The notes under the pieces were generated by a model. It saw only the letters and a program-made list of their open reading frames with translations. It was not told the origin of the DNA and made no database searches. The translations under genes and the position numbers were made by a program. Shown piece by piece: positions 9,560-18,514 of a stretch of DNA of 64,000 nucleotides. Numbering within the stretch: the stretch's first letter is position 1; each line of letters starts with the position of its first letter. Source of the stretch: Evansella sp. AB-P1 (lineage in GTDB: Bacteria > Bacillota > Bacilli > Bacillales > Salisediminibacteriaceae). The DNA lies in contig NZ_JARUKY010000003.1 in NCBI RefSeq assembly GCF_029688925.1, positions 222,117-286,116 of the forward strand. Direction: 5' to 3'.

Positions 9560-9875
9560 ATGCTCATATTAAGACTATTGCTATTTCTAGGGTAAATCGT
9601 CACCAAAGGGGATGAAAATATTCTAGCTAAGGTTTACTACCTTCCCGAAATTCCATTCTCATACTGTTTGCAGGAAGAATATCGGCTTCATTCATCCCGC
9701 ATTTGTGATTTCCCATCATTTGCGAGAACAATATCAGCTTCTTTTATACCGCATTTCATTTTTTCTTAGCTTTGGGTCGTCTAGAACGCTTCTATTTTCA
9801 GGGTAAGCCGTCATGTAAGTGGAAATTTGCACCGTGGGGGTTTTGTGTACCTGGTCTACTTGTACTCGGTTCATC
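9560..9875. repeat. Degenerate dispersed and hairpin-family repeats
   Basis: A gene-free stretch. It holds a TAGGGTAAAT...GATGAAAATATTCTA block near 9590-9625, three degenerate hairpin monomers beginning near 9652, 9697 and 9750, and another dispersed block (TTTTCAGGGTAAGCCGTCATG) at about 9793-9840. The GGGGGTTTTGTGTACC sequence at 9836-9851 is related to the 89 bp array at 61.1 kb. Confidence 0.55.
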
Positions 9876-10121
9876 CCACCATAGTTCAATCTCATTCCCT
9901 CTCTCTCATATCCGCCTCTATACCTGTACAATAGATCATCAATTTTTCAGAGAATAGCACTCCTATTGATCTAGTTTCATTCCCACCTTTTATATCATCC
10001 TCGCACCATTTGTATACGTATTGTATAGATTTAGTGCGTAATACTTGTTAAATATAAAGGTTAAAATTATACTATATTTATACAGAAGTTAAAAAATAAT
10101 TATACAAAGGGGATATGTTCT

Positions 10122-10490
10122 ATGCATGACGTTAAATTGTTAGATAAAGAAAAGAAAATCTTATTAATTAAATGGATTGGTATGGTGGAACCGAATGAAA
10201 TTCTAGAAGCAAATACTAAACTAAAAGAAAGTATAGAGTCATTTTCTTCACCTGGTTTTGATTTATTAGTGGATATGACGAACGTAAAGGTGATGAAGCA
10301 AGATACCCGAGATGAACTAGTTAAACACCAACAAATGCTTTTAACACTTGGAATGAATAGAGCAGCAGTTGTAGTGCAAGGTGCACTGGCAAAAATGCAA
10401 TTGAACAGAACCACCAGAGAATCAAAACATGAAAGGGAGTTCCATTTTGATACATATGAACAGGCATATAAGTATTTAATTGCTAACTAA
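10122..10490 (+). CDS. STAS/SpoIIAA-like domain protein
   Basis: A 122-residue soluble protein resembling the SpoIIAA-like/STAS fold: alternating short beta strands and helices (ILLIKWIGMV, FDLLVDMTNVKV, AAVVVQGALAK). A similar protein of 117 residues lies at 56893-57246. Proteins of this type are widespread in bacilli and mostly uncharacterised; anti-sigma-factor antagonism should not be assumed, and no phosphorylatable serine context is obvious. The ATG at 10122 follows AAAGGGG at good spacing. It is a single gene, ending before a terminator at 10607. Confidence 0.75.
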   Translation: MHDVKLLDKEKKILLIKWIGMVEPNEILEANTKLKESIESFSSPGFDLLVDMTNVKVMKQDTRDELVKHQQMLLTLGMNRAAVVVQGALAKMQLNRTTRESKHEREFHFDTYEQAYKYLIAN

Positions 10491-10606
10491 TGGTGTCCAT
10501 TGCATGTATACATTTTTCATAAGTGAACCGGCTTTTTTTACCCGGTCTAGTTATACCCGATTGAATTTTTACTATGTAGTAATAAAACTAAATTTATTTT
10601 AAGCAA

Positions 10607-10632
10607 AGAGGGGAAATTATCCCCTTTTTTAA
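10607..10632 (+). terminator. Intrinsic terminator
   Basis: AGGGG, a 7 base loop and CCCCT, followed by six T. It lies after the STAS-like gene and before padR. A second GC hairpin (ACCGG/CCGGT, about 10527-10545) precedes it. Confidence 0.75.
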
Positions 10633-10709
10633 ATTTGTGGTTGTAATTTATCATATTTTTACTATAATAGATAACAACAAATACCTTTTTATTCTAGGTA
10701 GGTGAAAAA

Positions 10710-11051
10710 ATGTTTAACCGTGAGCTTGTTAAGGGAAGCACATCACTTCTATTATTACAATTGTTAGCTGAAAAGGATATGTATGGTTATGAGATTGTGA
10801 AGGAAATGGAAAAAAGGAGTGAAAATGTTCTCCAAATAAAAGAAGGAACTCTCTACCCAGCCCTTCATAAACTAGAGAAACAACAGTTTATTGCGTCTTA
10901 TTGGAATGAACAAGAAAAGGGGCCGGCGAGGAAATACTATCGCATTACAAAGGATGGCACTGAAATTTTACAACAAAAAACAAATGAGTGGAACAAGTTT
11001 GTAAAAACGATTGATAAGGTTATGGGGAGAAACGGCTATGATTCTGTCTAA
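10710..11051 (+). CDS. PadR family transcriptional regulator
   Basis: A 113-residue winged-helix regulator of the short PadR-s2 type. Family features are [40 protein letters not shown] and [11 protein letters not shown]. It is the first gene of an operon with the DUF1700-like gene, whose start overlaps its end by 14 bp. Such regulators usually repress their own operon and respond to membrane or drug stress. Paired operator-like palindromes are found before the third gene rather than before padR. Confidence 0.92.
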   Translation: MFNRELVKGSTSLLLLQLLAEKDMYGYEIVKEMEKRSENVLQIKEGTLYPALHKLEKQQFIASYWNEQEKGPARKYYRITKDGTEILQQKTNEWNKFVKTIDKVMGRNGYDSV

Positions 11052-11682
11052 ACAAGGGTACTTAGATAAATTAAAAAAAGAATTGAAAAAGACTCCTGAT
11101 TCAGATGAAATCGTCCATGAAATGGATGTGCATTTATCAGATGTACTAACAGAAATCTATACGATAGAAAATGTATCTGAAAAGGAAGCTATGAAAAAAC
11201 TGATAGATCGCGTAGGTACCCCAAGAGAAGTAGCTAGTTATTACCATCAAGAGCTACAGATCACCCCAGCAAAAACACAATGGACATTCATAGGAATTAA
11301 CCTATTCTTTTTTGTAATGGGGGTTACTTTAACTGCCTTTTACCAATTTACTCCATCCCACATCGGTAATCAAATTTGGCTATTTTTAACGAGTATACCT
11401 ATGATCATTATGCTATTATACATGTTTTTTTGGTTGCTATTAGGATATGAAATTGGTAAAGAATTTGGTTATGCTGGAAAAGGGTTATTATTTAAAACCT
11501 TTTATTTTACATTAGTTCCTAATTTACTTTTAATGACATTAGTTGTCTTCCGAATAATACCTTTAGGGTGGTTTGATCCATTATTATCACAACCATTTAT
11601 TTATGCTTGCATTGCATGTACTATCCTATTATATCCTATAAGCTACAGTGGATACCGGTGGGGAATTCGTCGTTCAATTTAA
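11038..11682 (+). CDS. DUF1700/HAAS-type membrane protein
   Basis: A 214-residue protein with a soluble N-terminal helical domain (about residues 1-75, with the HAAS-like segment [11 protein letters not shown]...[10 protein letters not shown]) followed by four membrane segments. HAAS/DUF1700 proteins typically sit beside PadR regulators. The start at 11038 is chosen over the longer frame at 11011 because GGGGAG lies 9 bases before it, inside the padR coding end, so the two are translationally coupled. Function unknown; probably acts with PadR and the downstream membrane protein. Confidence 0.85.
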   Translation: MILSKQGYLDKLKKELKKTPDSDEIVHEMDVHLSDVLTEIYTIENVSEKEAMKKLIDRVGTPREVASYYHQELQITPAKTQWTFIGINLFFFVMGVTLTAFYQFTPSHIGNQIWLFLTSIPMIIMLLYMFFWLLLGYEIGKEFGYAGKGLLFKTFYFTLVPNLLLMTLVVFRIIPLGWFDPLLSQPFIYACIACTILLYPISYSGYRWGIRRSI

Positions 11683-11693
11683 TTTTTTTACTC

Positions 11694-11840
11694 ACATACA
11701 TAGAAATACTATGTATTGATGCTTTAGAAAACTTTTCCCCTAACACATCACCCACGGTAAAAAAATTAGGTTTAAATCTTTCAAGAGTGTTCCACTATAA
11801 AAATTTTTGCTCATATACATAGAATTACGATGTATGTGAA
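11694..11840 (+). promoter_or_regulatory. Two operator-like palindromes before the DUF4173-type gene
   Basis: ATACATAG, 5 bp, CTATGTAT at 11696-11716 is perfect. A second copy at 11815-11835 has one mismatch (ATACATAG, 5 bp, CGATGTAT). The centres are 119 bp apart. AT-rich dyads containing ACAT...ATGT resemble PadR-family sites. The 175 bp between the second and third genes has no ORF, so it probably holds a separate promoter controlled by this PadR. Confidence 0.5.
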
Positions 11841-11857
11841 GAAAGGATGATTGAATC

Positions 11858-13318
11858 ATGGTGAAGGGAAGTAAAATTGATAGTTTGTTTTTATTAAGCT
11901 GCGTATTACTTGGGCTTCTAGGGAATTTCACTTTCTTTAAGGGACCGATTGGAATTTCCTACAGTATTTTTATTACCGTTTTTTACATCATATTTTTCTT
12001 ACGTTTTAAAGGACAGTCATTTCAACACAAGCAAATTAGTACGTTTTTATTGTTTTCCATCGTCACATTGACCATTATGTATGCCATTTTTTCTAATTCG
12101 GTTTTTAATGGGATAAACTATTTATTAATTCCATTTCTAATACTTTGTCACACTATTTTAACGATGGGGCCAAGAAACATTTATTGGTACAAACCGAGTT
12201 TTTTCGATTTTATAAAACAAAAGCTTATTCAAACGATTTCGTGCAACTATTTACATCTTAAGATTATAAAAAGGAAAATGAAACGTAATTTAGGTAACTC
12301 TGCATACGTAAATGCAAAAAAGATTGCAATTGGGATTCTAATAGCCTTTCCTGTTGTATTCATTGTCATAAATTTACTCTTATTAGCAGATGCTGAATTT
12401 GCAAGCTTAATGTCCTCCATTCCAGAACTTTTAATGAATTTGAACCTTACATTTTTATGGGATGGTGTACTTATCGTGTTATTATCGTCTTTATTTTATT
12501 CCTTTCTAATGACTCTAAACAGAAGAACACCACTGAACCAAACTAGTGTAAACCCTATAGTTAGTCACCAAAATTGGGATTCTATTATAGTGGCGACAGT
12601 CCTCGTTTCCTTGAACCTAATATATTTATTGTTTACAATAGTCCAGTTTCAATATTTCTTTAGTAGTGGAGAATTAACTACGAATTTTACTTATGCTGAG
12701 TATGCACGTAGAGGCTTTTTCGAGTTATTAGCTGTTACACTTATTAACTATGTTACATTAACTGCAACACTTCGTTTTTCCAAAAAGGATGTTAGTATTT
12801 TCGTTAAAAGTCAGTTAACCTTAATCATTTTATTTAGTGGTGTTATGCTTGTTTCCGCATTTATAAGGTTGATGATGTATGAACAAGCGTTTGGTTACAC
12901 GTACTCTAGAATTTTTGCACATGCTTTCATGGTTTATCTACTTATTATTTTTGCCTTTACATTAATAAAGGTTTGGTTACCACGATTGTCCATGGTACGA
13001 TTTTATCTGTTATTTTCTTTGTTATTTTATATTAGCTTAAATGTCGTTGGTATTGATGACTTTATTATCACAAAAAATATAGAACGGTACGAGACAACAG
13101 AGGAAATCGACATATATTATTTAAGTACATTATCCCATAGTGCTGTTCCCCATTTAGTTGAACTGTACAATACTGATCCTAGCATTGATGGGTTAGAAAG
13201 TCTGTTGGAGGAAAAACAGGATGAATTAGGGGAACGAGATCCCTGGTATTCATTCAACTTTTCTAGGGAGAGAGCTCGTTCTGCTTTAGAGAACGTGGAA
13301 TTAAATAAACGTGATTAA
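11858..13318 (+). CDS. DUF4173/DUF4153-type polytopic membrane protein
   Basis: A 486-residue integral membrane protein with about ten to twelve hydrophobic segments and a soluble C-terminal tail (about residues 400-486) containing NIERYETTEEIDIYYLSTLS and SFNFSRERARSAL, as is usual for DUF4173-type proteins. The start follows GAAAGGATG. It lies downstream of padR and the DUF1700-like gene, separated by 175 bp that hold two palindromes, so it may have its own regulated promoter. Biochemical role not known. Confidence 0.82.
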   Translation: MVKGSKIDSLFLLSCVLLGLLGNFTFFKGPIGISYSIFITVFYIIFFLRFKGQSFQHKQISTFLLFSIVTLTIMYAIFSNSVFNGINYLLIPFLILCHTILTMGPRNIYWYKPSFFDFIKQKLIQTISCNYLHLKIIKRKMKRNLGNSAYVNAKKIAIGILIAFPVVFIVINLLLLADAEFASLMSSIPELLMNLNLTFLWDGVLIVLLSSLFYSFLMTLNRRTPLNQTSVNPIVSHQNWDSIIVATVLVSLNLIYLLFTIVQFQYFFSSGELTTNFTYAEYARRGFFELLAVTLINYVTLTATLRFSKKDVSIFVKSQLTLIILFSGVMLVSAFIRLMMYEQAFGYTYSRIFAHAFMVYLLIIFAFTLIKVWLPRLSMVRFYLLFSLLFYISLNVVGIDDFIITKNIERYETTEEIDIYYLSTLSHSAVPHLVELYNTDPSIDGLESLLEEKQDELGERDPWYSFNFSRERARSALENVELNKRD

Positions 13319-13387
13319 TTTGTAATGTAGATTGATTGCCACCATACAAGGGCCTTTCGGTGATAGTGAATTTGACTCTAATCGCCC

Positions 13388-13837
13388 TTATATACCTAAT
13401 CGGATTAATACATGATCGGTAAAAACATCAAAGCCTTTCATTTTACCTACAGGTATTTTATTTACTTTTTCTACTTGGTCAAGGTCAACATAAATGACCT
13501 CATCCATATAAGAAACATAAGGTGCTTTATTAAAAATTCGCTTATTAATACTATTTAAATGTAATGGCTTTACTTTTTTTACATGAAATTTAATAATATT
13601 ACTTTCTACACCATCCGGCACAAGTGATACAGAGAATGACAGGGGTATCCCCATTTTTTTTACAACACCTGAAATAACAATTAATCCAACATCTAAATCT
13701 ACAGAGGAGATTAATACATCGTCCTTTGAGATATTTTCTTTTAATACACGCAAAATTTTTTCCTTTGTTATTCGGATCGCCATTCTATTTCCTGTAAACT
13801 CCTTCATTCTTTTAGCAAACTCGTTTAAAACCCCCAT
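13388..13837 (-). CDS. Hypothetical protein
   Basis: A 149-residue, probably soluble protein, beta-rich with a short basic N-terminal helix. The ATG follows AGGGGAGG. The pattern RITKEKILRVLKENISKDD followed by strands (VDLDVGLIVISGVV, GIPLSFSVSLVP, IIKFHVKKVKPL) faintly recalls DUF2993/LmeA-like lipid-binding proteins, but I cannot establish this. It converges with the DUF4173-type gene across 69 bp holding an AAGGGC/GCCCTT hairpin (13348-13387) that may stop transcription. Confidence 0.7.
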   Translation of the reverse strand: MGVLNEFAKRMKEFTGNRMAIRITKEKILRVLKENISKDDVLISSVDLDVGLIVISGVVKKMGIPLSFSVSLVPDGVESNIIKFHVKKVKPLHLNSINKRIFNKAPYVSYMDEVIYVDLDQVEKVNKIPVGKMKGFDVFTDHVLIRLGI

Positions 13838-14004
13838 CTTAACCTCCCCTTATTAATAGTAATGATATAAAACGAATTTATAAATAAACTAGTACATCAT
13901 TTATATTAATAAGGGGTATTGCTTATTCCTATTTACGATTCATTTACTATATTTGCAGATTATAATAGGGGGAAACGACTCATGAGAACCGTCCCCATAA
14001 ACCA

Positions 14005-14034
14005 AAAAGGTCTCCAGAAAACTGGAGACCTCAA
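14005..14034 (-). terminator. Intrinsic terminator of the peroxiredoxin gene
   Basis: AGGTCTCCAG at 14008-14017 and CTGGAGACCT at 14022-14031 form a perfect 10 bp stem with a 4 base loop, followed on the minus strand by TTTTTGG. Confidence 0.85.
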
Positions 14035-14044
14035 TATTTTATCA

Positions 14045-14524
14045 TTATTTTGAACCTGCTGTAAGTTCCCTCAGTTTGTTGAATACTTCATAATAATCCT
14101 CTCTTTTATTGGCATCAAAGGAAGTATTCAAATACGTAATCAAGCCATCTCTATTTACAATGAAAACAGATCTTATGGCAGTTTCATTTTCCTTATGAAA
14201 GACTCCGTATTTTTTCACCGTTTCCTTATGCCAGTCGGATAATAGTGGGTATGGAAGTGTTCCTAAACTGGCAGCAAAAACATTGTGTGAATAAATATGA
14301 TCTACACTAATTGCCAAAACCTCTGCTTCCAATTGACCAAACTTTTTATAATCCTCTTTCCAAGAGGTAATTTCCTTAATTCAACCTGGTGTAAAATTAA
14401 GAGGATAAAAGGCAACTAACACATTCTTTTTACCACGGTAATCTGACAAAGAAATTTTTTCCTTTAAAGTGGACGATAAAGTAAAGTTCGGTGCTACATC
14501 CCCTACTTTTAACGTTGTTTCCAT
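14045..14524 (-). CDS. AhpC/TSA peroxiredoxin with in-frame TGA at the peroxidatic cysteine (probable selenoprotein or newly broken gene)
   Basis: Thiol peroxidase of the AhpC-TSA superfamily, which reduces H2O2 and organic peroxides in the cytosol. The frame opens with ATG at 14524 (GGGAGG, 11 bases) and runs 160 codons, interrupted only by TGA at 14381-14383, codon 48. The residues before it (VAFYPLNFTPG) and after it (IKEITSWKEDY) place this codon exactly where the catalytic Cys of FTPxC belongs. The rest is intact (GVFHKENETAIRSVFIVNRDG) and contains no other Cys. A hairpin at 14353-14367 (CCTCTT, loop GGA, AAGAGG) has its loop 19 bases past the TGA, within the bacterial SECIS range. Reading TGA as selenocysteine fits a PrxU-type enzyme; simple Cys-to-stop mutation is the alternative. 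A caller that stops at TGA would report only 14045-14332. Confidence 0.82.
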
Positions 14525-14618
14525 CCAGTTCGTAACCTCCCTCTAAATGAACTATTGAAATATATATTATAGTATTCACCTTACTTTCAAAAATACAATC
14601 ATTAGCCATGCTTATTTT

Positions 14619-15425
14619 TTATAAGTAATGCAACCAAAGGGAGATAAAAACCCCGATAGAAGTAACAAAACCTACAACTGGGCCACCTTCCTTATATGCT
14701 TCTGGCATCATGGTTGATGCAATCATAGCAATAATAGCTCCTCCGGCAAAGCAACTTACAATCGCTTTAACACTGTCGGAAGCTTCTTCTAATAATGTAG
14801 CACCAGCTAAAGAGCTTAAAGCAGAGAAGAATACAACTAGAATCCATAAAAAAAGAATCTTCTTCTTAGAATATCCACTTTTCTGTAAGCCTACTGTACT
14901 TGAAAGACCTTCAGGGATATTACTAATAAAAATGGAAACAACAAGCGCTAAGCTTACTGAACCTCCACCTATAAGACTCATCCCTATCATAGCAGACTCA
15001 GGGAGTGTGTCCATGACAGTCCCTATAAAAATCCCCTTACCTGATTTCGATTCATTCGTTGAACTACTTTTTTTCTTCCCCTTCTTGTCACCATTTACCT
15101 TCGTAAGTAAAGTAGTCTGGTCATCAACGTCTCCACCACGATCCGATTGCTTCCGTTGATGACCTCCCCCTTTATGAGATATCCAAAAATCTAAAAGAGT
15201 AAATAGAAGTGCTCCCCCAAGGAAACCAATGGCCACTTCCATAAACCCACTGATCTCAAGAGACTCTTCTAGTAACTCATATGTCGTTGCACCAATTAGA
15301 GCACCTGTACCTAACGCCATAATAAAGCCAATAACCTTTTTAGGAATTGAAAATTTTAAAACAACTAAAGCCCCCATCAATGTTGCTGAAGCTGCGATTG
15401 TCCCCCACAATATGGCATTCCACAT
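14619..15425 (-). CDS. ZIP family divalent metal transporter
   Basis: A 268-residue membrane protein of the ZIP family (zinc/iron uptake; some members move other divalent metals). About eight membrane segments; metal-site helices show MDTLPESAMIGMSLIGGG and ISNIPEGLSSTVG, with MMPEAYKEGG near the end. Between the third and fourth segments lies a long cytoplasmic loop (about residues 85-130) rich in His, Asp, Lys and Ser, suitable for metal sensing. Ribosome binding site AGGAGG. The peroxiredoxin gene follows on the same strand 94 bp downstream, but shared transcription is unproven. Confidence 0.9.
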   Translation of the reverse strand: MWNAILWGTIAASATLMGALVVLKFSIPKKVIGFIMALGTGALIGATTYELLEESLEISGFMEVAIGFLGGALLFTLLDFWISHKGGGHQRKQSDRGGDVDDQTTLLTKVNGDKKGKKKSSSTNESKSGKGIFIGTVMDTLPESAMIGMSLIGGGSVSLALVVSIFISNIPEGLSSTVGLQKSGYSKKKILFLWILVVFFSALSSLAGATLLEEASDSVKAIVSCFAGGAIIAMIASTMMPEAYKEGGPVVGFVTSIGVFISLWLHYL

Positions 15426-15444
15426 TGGAAAAATCCTCCTAATA

Positions 15445-15545
15445 AGAAAAGCGCAAGGCGTCTCAATTTAACCTAAGAACGCCCACGTCCTGTGGGCAAA
15501 GGTTAAATCATCGACGTCCTGTCTCCTAGACACCTTTCGTAGAAA
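15445..15545. repeat. Dispersed repeat (GCGCAAGGCGTC type)
   Basis: Contains AAAGCGCAAGGCGTC, CCCACGTCCTGTGGGC (a hairpin) and GGTTAAATCATCG. A second copy lies at 51030-51120. Located just upstream of the ZIP transporter gene. Confidence 0.6.
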
Positions 15546-15652
15546 ATAAAAATTTATATATTCTTACCTTTTGAAAAATTTTTCCTTCCATTATATTAAC
15601 GTCTTCAAATTAAGACGGAATATACACAGGGCTTTCTTTTTCCTATAACAAA

Positions 15653-15698
15653 TAGAAAACCGTCAACGGTGAGTAATCACAGCTAACGGTTTTTGATG
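15653..15698 (-). terminator. Probable terminator of the GGDEF/HD-GYP gene
   Basis: AAACCGT near 15657 pairs with ACGGTTT near 15688, with an inner GTGA/TCAC helix. On the minus strand it is followed by TTTTC. Confidence 0.55.
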
Positions 15699-15741
15699 GA
15701 AACAAAACAACATCATATTTTTTAATACATAAATTACGTCG

Positions 15742-17559
15742 TTACGCACCGAGCTTATTAGGATAATGTTTACGAATCATTTTAATAAATGTCGGCACAT
15801 ATTTCGGATCAAATTGTGTCCCTGCACATCGTTCTAATTCATTAATAGCTTCAGAAAAAGACTTTGTTGGTTGATAAGGTCGTTCCGTTGTCATGGCATC
15901 AAAGGAATCTACAATACATAGCATACGCGCTAACTTCGGAATCCCTTCTCCCTTCAAATTATGCGGATAGCCTTTTCCATCATAACGTTCATGATGAAGC
16001 TCAACTAAAGGAATTAATTCCTGTAGAGAATTGTTTGTAGCAACAATATCCTTCCCCCATTGAACATGCTTTTTAACCGTATCCCATTCTACTGGGGACA
16101 ACTTCCCTTTTTTATTAATAATATTTCTAGGAATTTCAATCTTACCAATATCGTGAATTAATGCTCCTAAAATGAGTAGCTTTCTGTCATATCTGCTGAG
16201 CTCTAATTCTTGTGAAAACAGGTTCGCATACTGAAAAACACGTTTACTATGCTGATACGTGTATACATCTTTAAATAAGAAAAAACGAAGCTGCTGCTCT
16301 AATTGATCAATTTCCTTTTCAAGATCTAATAAACTTACATCAAAATCATTTTTATTAAATAAATGTATGGTATTCTTTCCATCCGTTTTTGCACGATACA
16401 TAGCCTGATCAGCTTTACTTATGAACTCAGTAGCGTTGTACGTATCTTTTTCATACTCCACAATACCACCTGAGAAGGATAAACAGCCATGAGGAAGAAT
16501 CTCAACACCTTTAAAGTAAGAATCATTAAATTCTTTTCTAAGTTTGTTTAAATATTGATAAGCTTCATCCTTATTAACATTTGGAAAAATAATGACGAAT
16601 TCTTCTCCCCCATATCGGGCAACAAAAAACTCTTCCTCATCACATTTTTCCTTTAGTAGTTTTCCAAAAAACGTTAATAATTCATCTCCAGCAATATGCC
16701 CAAAATAATCATTGTATTTTTTGAAATCGTCTATATCAATAAAAGCAAGACTCAATGAATCCACTTTTTTATTTTCTAAATAATCATTTAACACTTCCTT
16801 GAAATAACTATGATTATATAAGCCAGTTAACTCATCAATATTCACCTTTTTTAGAACTTCTGAATAAAGGTTAAAATACTGTTTAAATAAGATAGACAAA
16901 AATATAACTACGGTAGTAAACAAAATTAAACCAAAATTCTGGTGAGATACTAACAAAATACTTAAAATTAACGACAGCACTAACGTTGCAAAATAACCAG
17001 ATACGGACTCCTTTACCAATCCCTTTAAAATGATAAACAGATTTTCCTCTTTTAATACTAAAAAGTATAGTCCAACTATTGTAATATTTAATGAAAAATA
17101 GACTAATAGAGCAATTATATACGAACCCAATCCTTCTACTTGAATATTTCCAACATCACCACCTAAAAATTGAAAGGTATGATAGGCAGCGATTATCATT
17201 AATGTATAGGTAGAAAAATTAAATAGATGCTTCCACCAAACGGTCTTTCTCTGGATAATTGTGAAAATAAGACTACTCCAAAATAAAACAGCCAATGCTA
17301 CCTCTATTCCAAATACAAACATTGTAGCTAAACATATTGCTGAATCCATTGAAAATCCGTTCCCTTTTGGGGGTAAGAGAATGAGAAAATAATTAAGTAC
17401 CGTTATAGAAATGATAAGGAATAAAACAGTCAACCAGTTAAGCTGATGAATGCTCAATGAATCACCTAAATGTAAAAGAAACAAAATTATTCCAATAAAG
17501 TAAATAGTGGTAAGATATAGCTTTGAATTTAATAGGTTTATTCTTGATAGATTCGCCAT
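15742..17559 (-). CDS. Membrane-bound GGDEF and HD-GYP protein (c-di-GMP turnover)
   Basis: A 605-residue protein: about eight N-terminal membrane segments (to residue 230), a GGDEF domain (IDELTGLYNHSYF to about 400, catalytic motif GGEEF) and an HD-GYP domain to the C-terminus (HDIGKIEIP and HHERYDGKGYP). GGDEF domains make cyclic di-GMP and HD-GYP domains degrade it; both motifs look intact, so it could be bifunctional or have one regulatory domain. The ATG at 17559 is preferred: AAAGAG lies 10 bases before it, whereas the upstream GTG at 17568 sits inside the site. A 30-residue ORF lies 66 bp upstream on the same strand and may be cotranscribed. Confidence 0.93.
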   Translation of the reverse strand: MANLSRINLLNSKLYLTTIYFIGIILFLLHLGDSLSIHQLNWLTVLFLIISITVLNYFLILLPPKGNGFSMDSAICLATMFVFGIEVALAVLFWSSLIFTIIQRKTVWWKHLFNFSTYTLMIIAAYHTFQFLGGDVGNIQVEGLGSYIIALLVYFSLNITIVGLYFLVLKEENLFIILKGLVKESVSGYFATLVLSLILSILLVSHQNFGLILFTTVVIFLSILFKQYFNLYSEVLKKVNIDELTGLYNHSYFKEVLNDYLENKKVDSLSLAFIDIDDFKKYNDYFGHIAGDELLTFFGKLLKEKCDEEEFFVARYGGEEFVIIFPNVNKDEAYQYLNKLRKEFNDSYFKGVEILPHGCLSFSGGIVEYEKDTYNATEFISKADQAMYRAKTDGKNTIHLFNKNDFDVSLLDLEKEIDQLEQQLRFFLFKDVYTYQHSKRVFQYANLFSQELELSRYDRKLLILGALIHDIGKIEIPRNIINKKGKLSPVEWDTVKKHVQWGKDIVATNNSLQELIPLVELHHERYDGKGYPHNLKGEGIPKLARMLCIVDSFDAMTTERPYQPTKSFSEAINELERCAGTQFDPKYVPTFIKMIRKHYPNKLGA

Positions 17560-17624
17560 TTTTATCACACTCTTTTAAATATTTTAGAGGAAGTGTCTAG
17601 TTTTTCACTCCCTCTAAAAAGTTA

Positions 17625-17717
17625 TTATACAAGTTTCCACCCTAATGGTACAACAACAGCTCCTACAAGAGCAAAAGTATAAGCAACGCGCTGAAGTTTA
17701 TAAACTGAATTTTTCAT
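17625..17717 (-). CDS. 30-residue membrane microprotein upstream of the GGDEF/HD-GYP gene
   Basis: ATG at 17717, stop at 17625-17627, with a strong AAAGGGGGTG ribosome binding site 6 bases away. The peptide has a basic start (MKNSVYKLQRVAYT) and one hydrophobic helix (FALVGAVVVPLG) ending WKLV. It probably inserts in the membrane. A GAGGGAGTG/CACTTCCTC hairpin lies between it and the c-di-GMP gene, so the two could be one transcript with partial termination. No family recognised. Confidence 0.6.
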   Translation of the reverse strand: MKNSVYKLQRVAYTFALVGAVVVPLGWKLV

Positions 17718-18255
17718 AGTTCTCACCCCCTTTCACGTCCTAATTGCAAGAATTTTAACATTATATAAATATTTTCCAAATATAATGTTTATCATTTGTG
17801 AAAAGCCTGATTTAATAAAATCTAGTTTTTTACAAGTTAGTTCTTACAAACGAATCTTAAATCCTATCGTCACCTTATTACTTGATATTATATTATTTTT
17901 TTAAAATATAAATGTTTATCAATACAGCCTAAGTAAAATACCTATATCCAAATCGAGAAATAGTACAAACGATACATGTAAACCTTATATACAGTAGGTA
18001 CTTTCGTCTATATAACTAGTTGATTCTTCTTACTATTTAGTTAGTAATAAGAATAGTAGAAAAACATTCCTCTGTTATTCTATCCATTTCAATAATTAGT
18101 AAAAAGACGAAATATTCTTTATAATGAACTTAATTTTACATTCTTTTTCTATTTTATTCAACATATTTTTACAATTATTTGATTTTTCTCACTATTTTTT
18201 TCACCTATCAAAATACACTTACTATTCCCCTTCTTTGTGCACTATTTTTTAACAT
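17718..18255. other. AT-rich region without a recognisable gene
   Basis: No ORF with a ribosome binding site was seen on either strand. It presumably contains the promoter of the 30-residue ORF and the GGDEF/HD-GYP gene. Confidence 0.45.
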
Positions 18256-18294
18256 AAAAAAAGTACTAGCCAAAAGGCCAATACTCTTTTTCCA
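18256..18294 (-). terminator. Intrinsic terminator of the 34-residue ORF
   Basis: GTATTGGCC, loop TTTT, GGCTAGTAC on the minus strand (pairs include two wobbles), followed by seven T. Confidence 0.75.
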
Positions 18295-18325
18295 TTATCG
18301 TTAACACAAAATTTAAAAGTAACTC

Positions 18326-18430
18326 TTACAAAAATGTTAATTTAAATAAAAATATAATGAGTGCCCAAACAGGAGTACACATTAAGACAGCCCAGCATAC
18401 ACCAGTAAATACTTTATTTTCCTCTATCAT
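18326..18430 (-). CDS. 34-residue membrane microprotein under a cre site
   Basis: ATG at 18430 after AAGGGAGA (7 bases), stop at 18326-18328. The sequence starts MIEENKVFTGVCWAV and continues through a single membrane helix with one Pro and two Cys. It has its own terminator at 18256-18294 and a near-perfect cre (TGAAAACGCTTTCA, 18499-18512) next to a TATAAT box, so it looks like an independently transcribed, catabolite-controlled unit. No family recognised. Confidence 0.62.
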   Translation of the reverse strand: MIEENKVFTGVCWAVLMCTPVWALIIFLFKLTFL

Positions 18431-18485
18431 AACATCATCTCCCTTGTCTTAGTTATTGCAGCATCGCATCGTTCACTATGGTGTA

Positions 18486-18514
18486 CTATTATTATACTTG
18501 AAAACGCTTTCAAA
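18486..18514 (-). promoter_or_regulatory. cre site overlapping the promoter of the 34-residue ORF
   Basis: TTGAAAACGCTTTCAA at 18498-18513 matches the CcpA cre consensus almost perfectly. On the minus strand it runs directly into TATAAT (about 18491-18496), so bound CcpA should block the promoter. Confidence 0.7.

Noticed and set aside
10100..10414. 104-codon minus-strand ORF over the STAS-like gene
   Set aside because: Antisense shadow of a well-supported gene.
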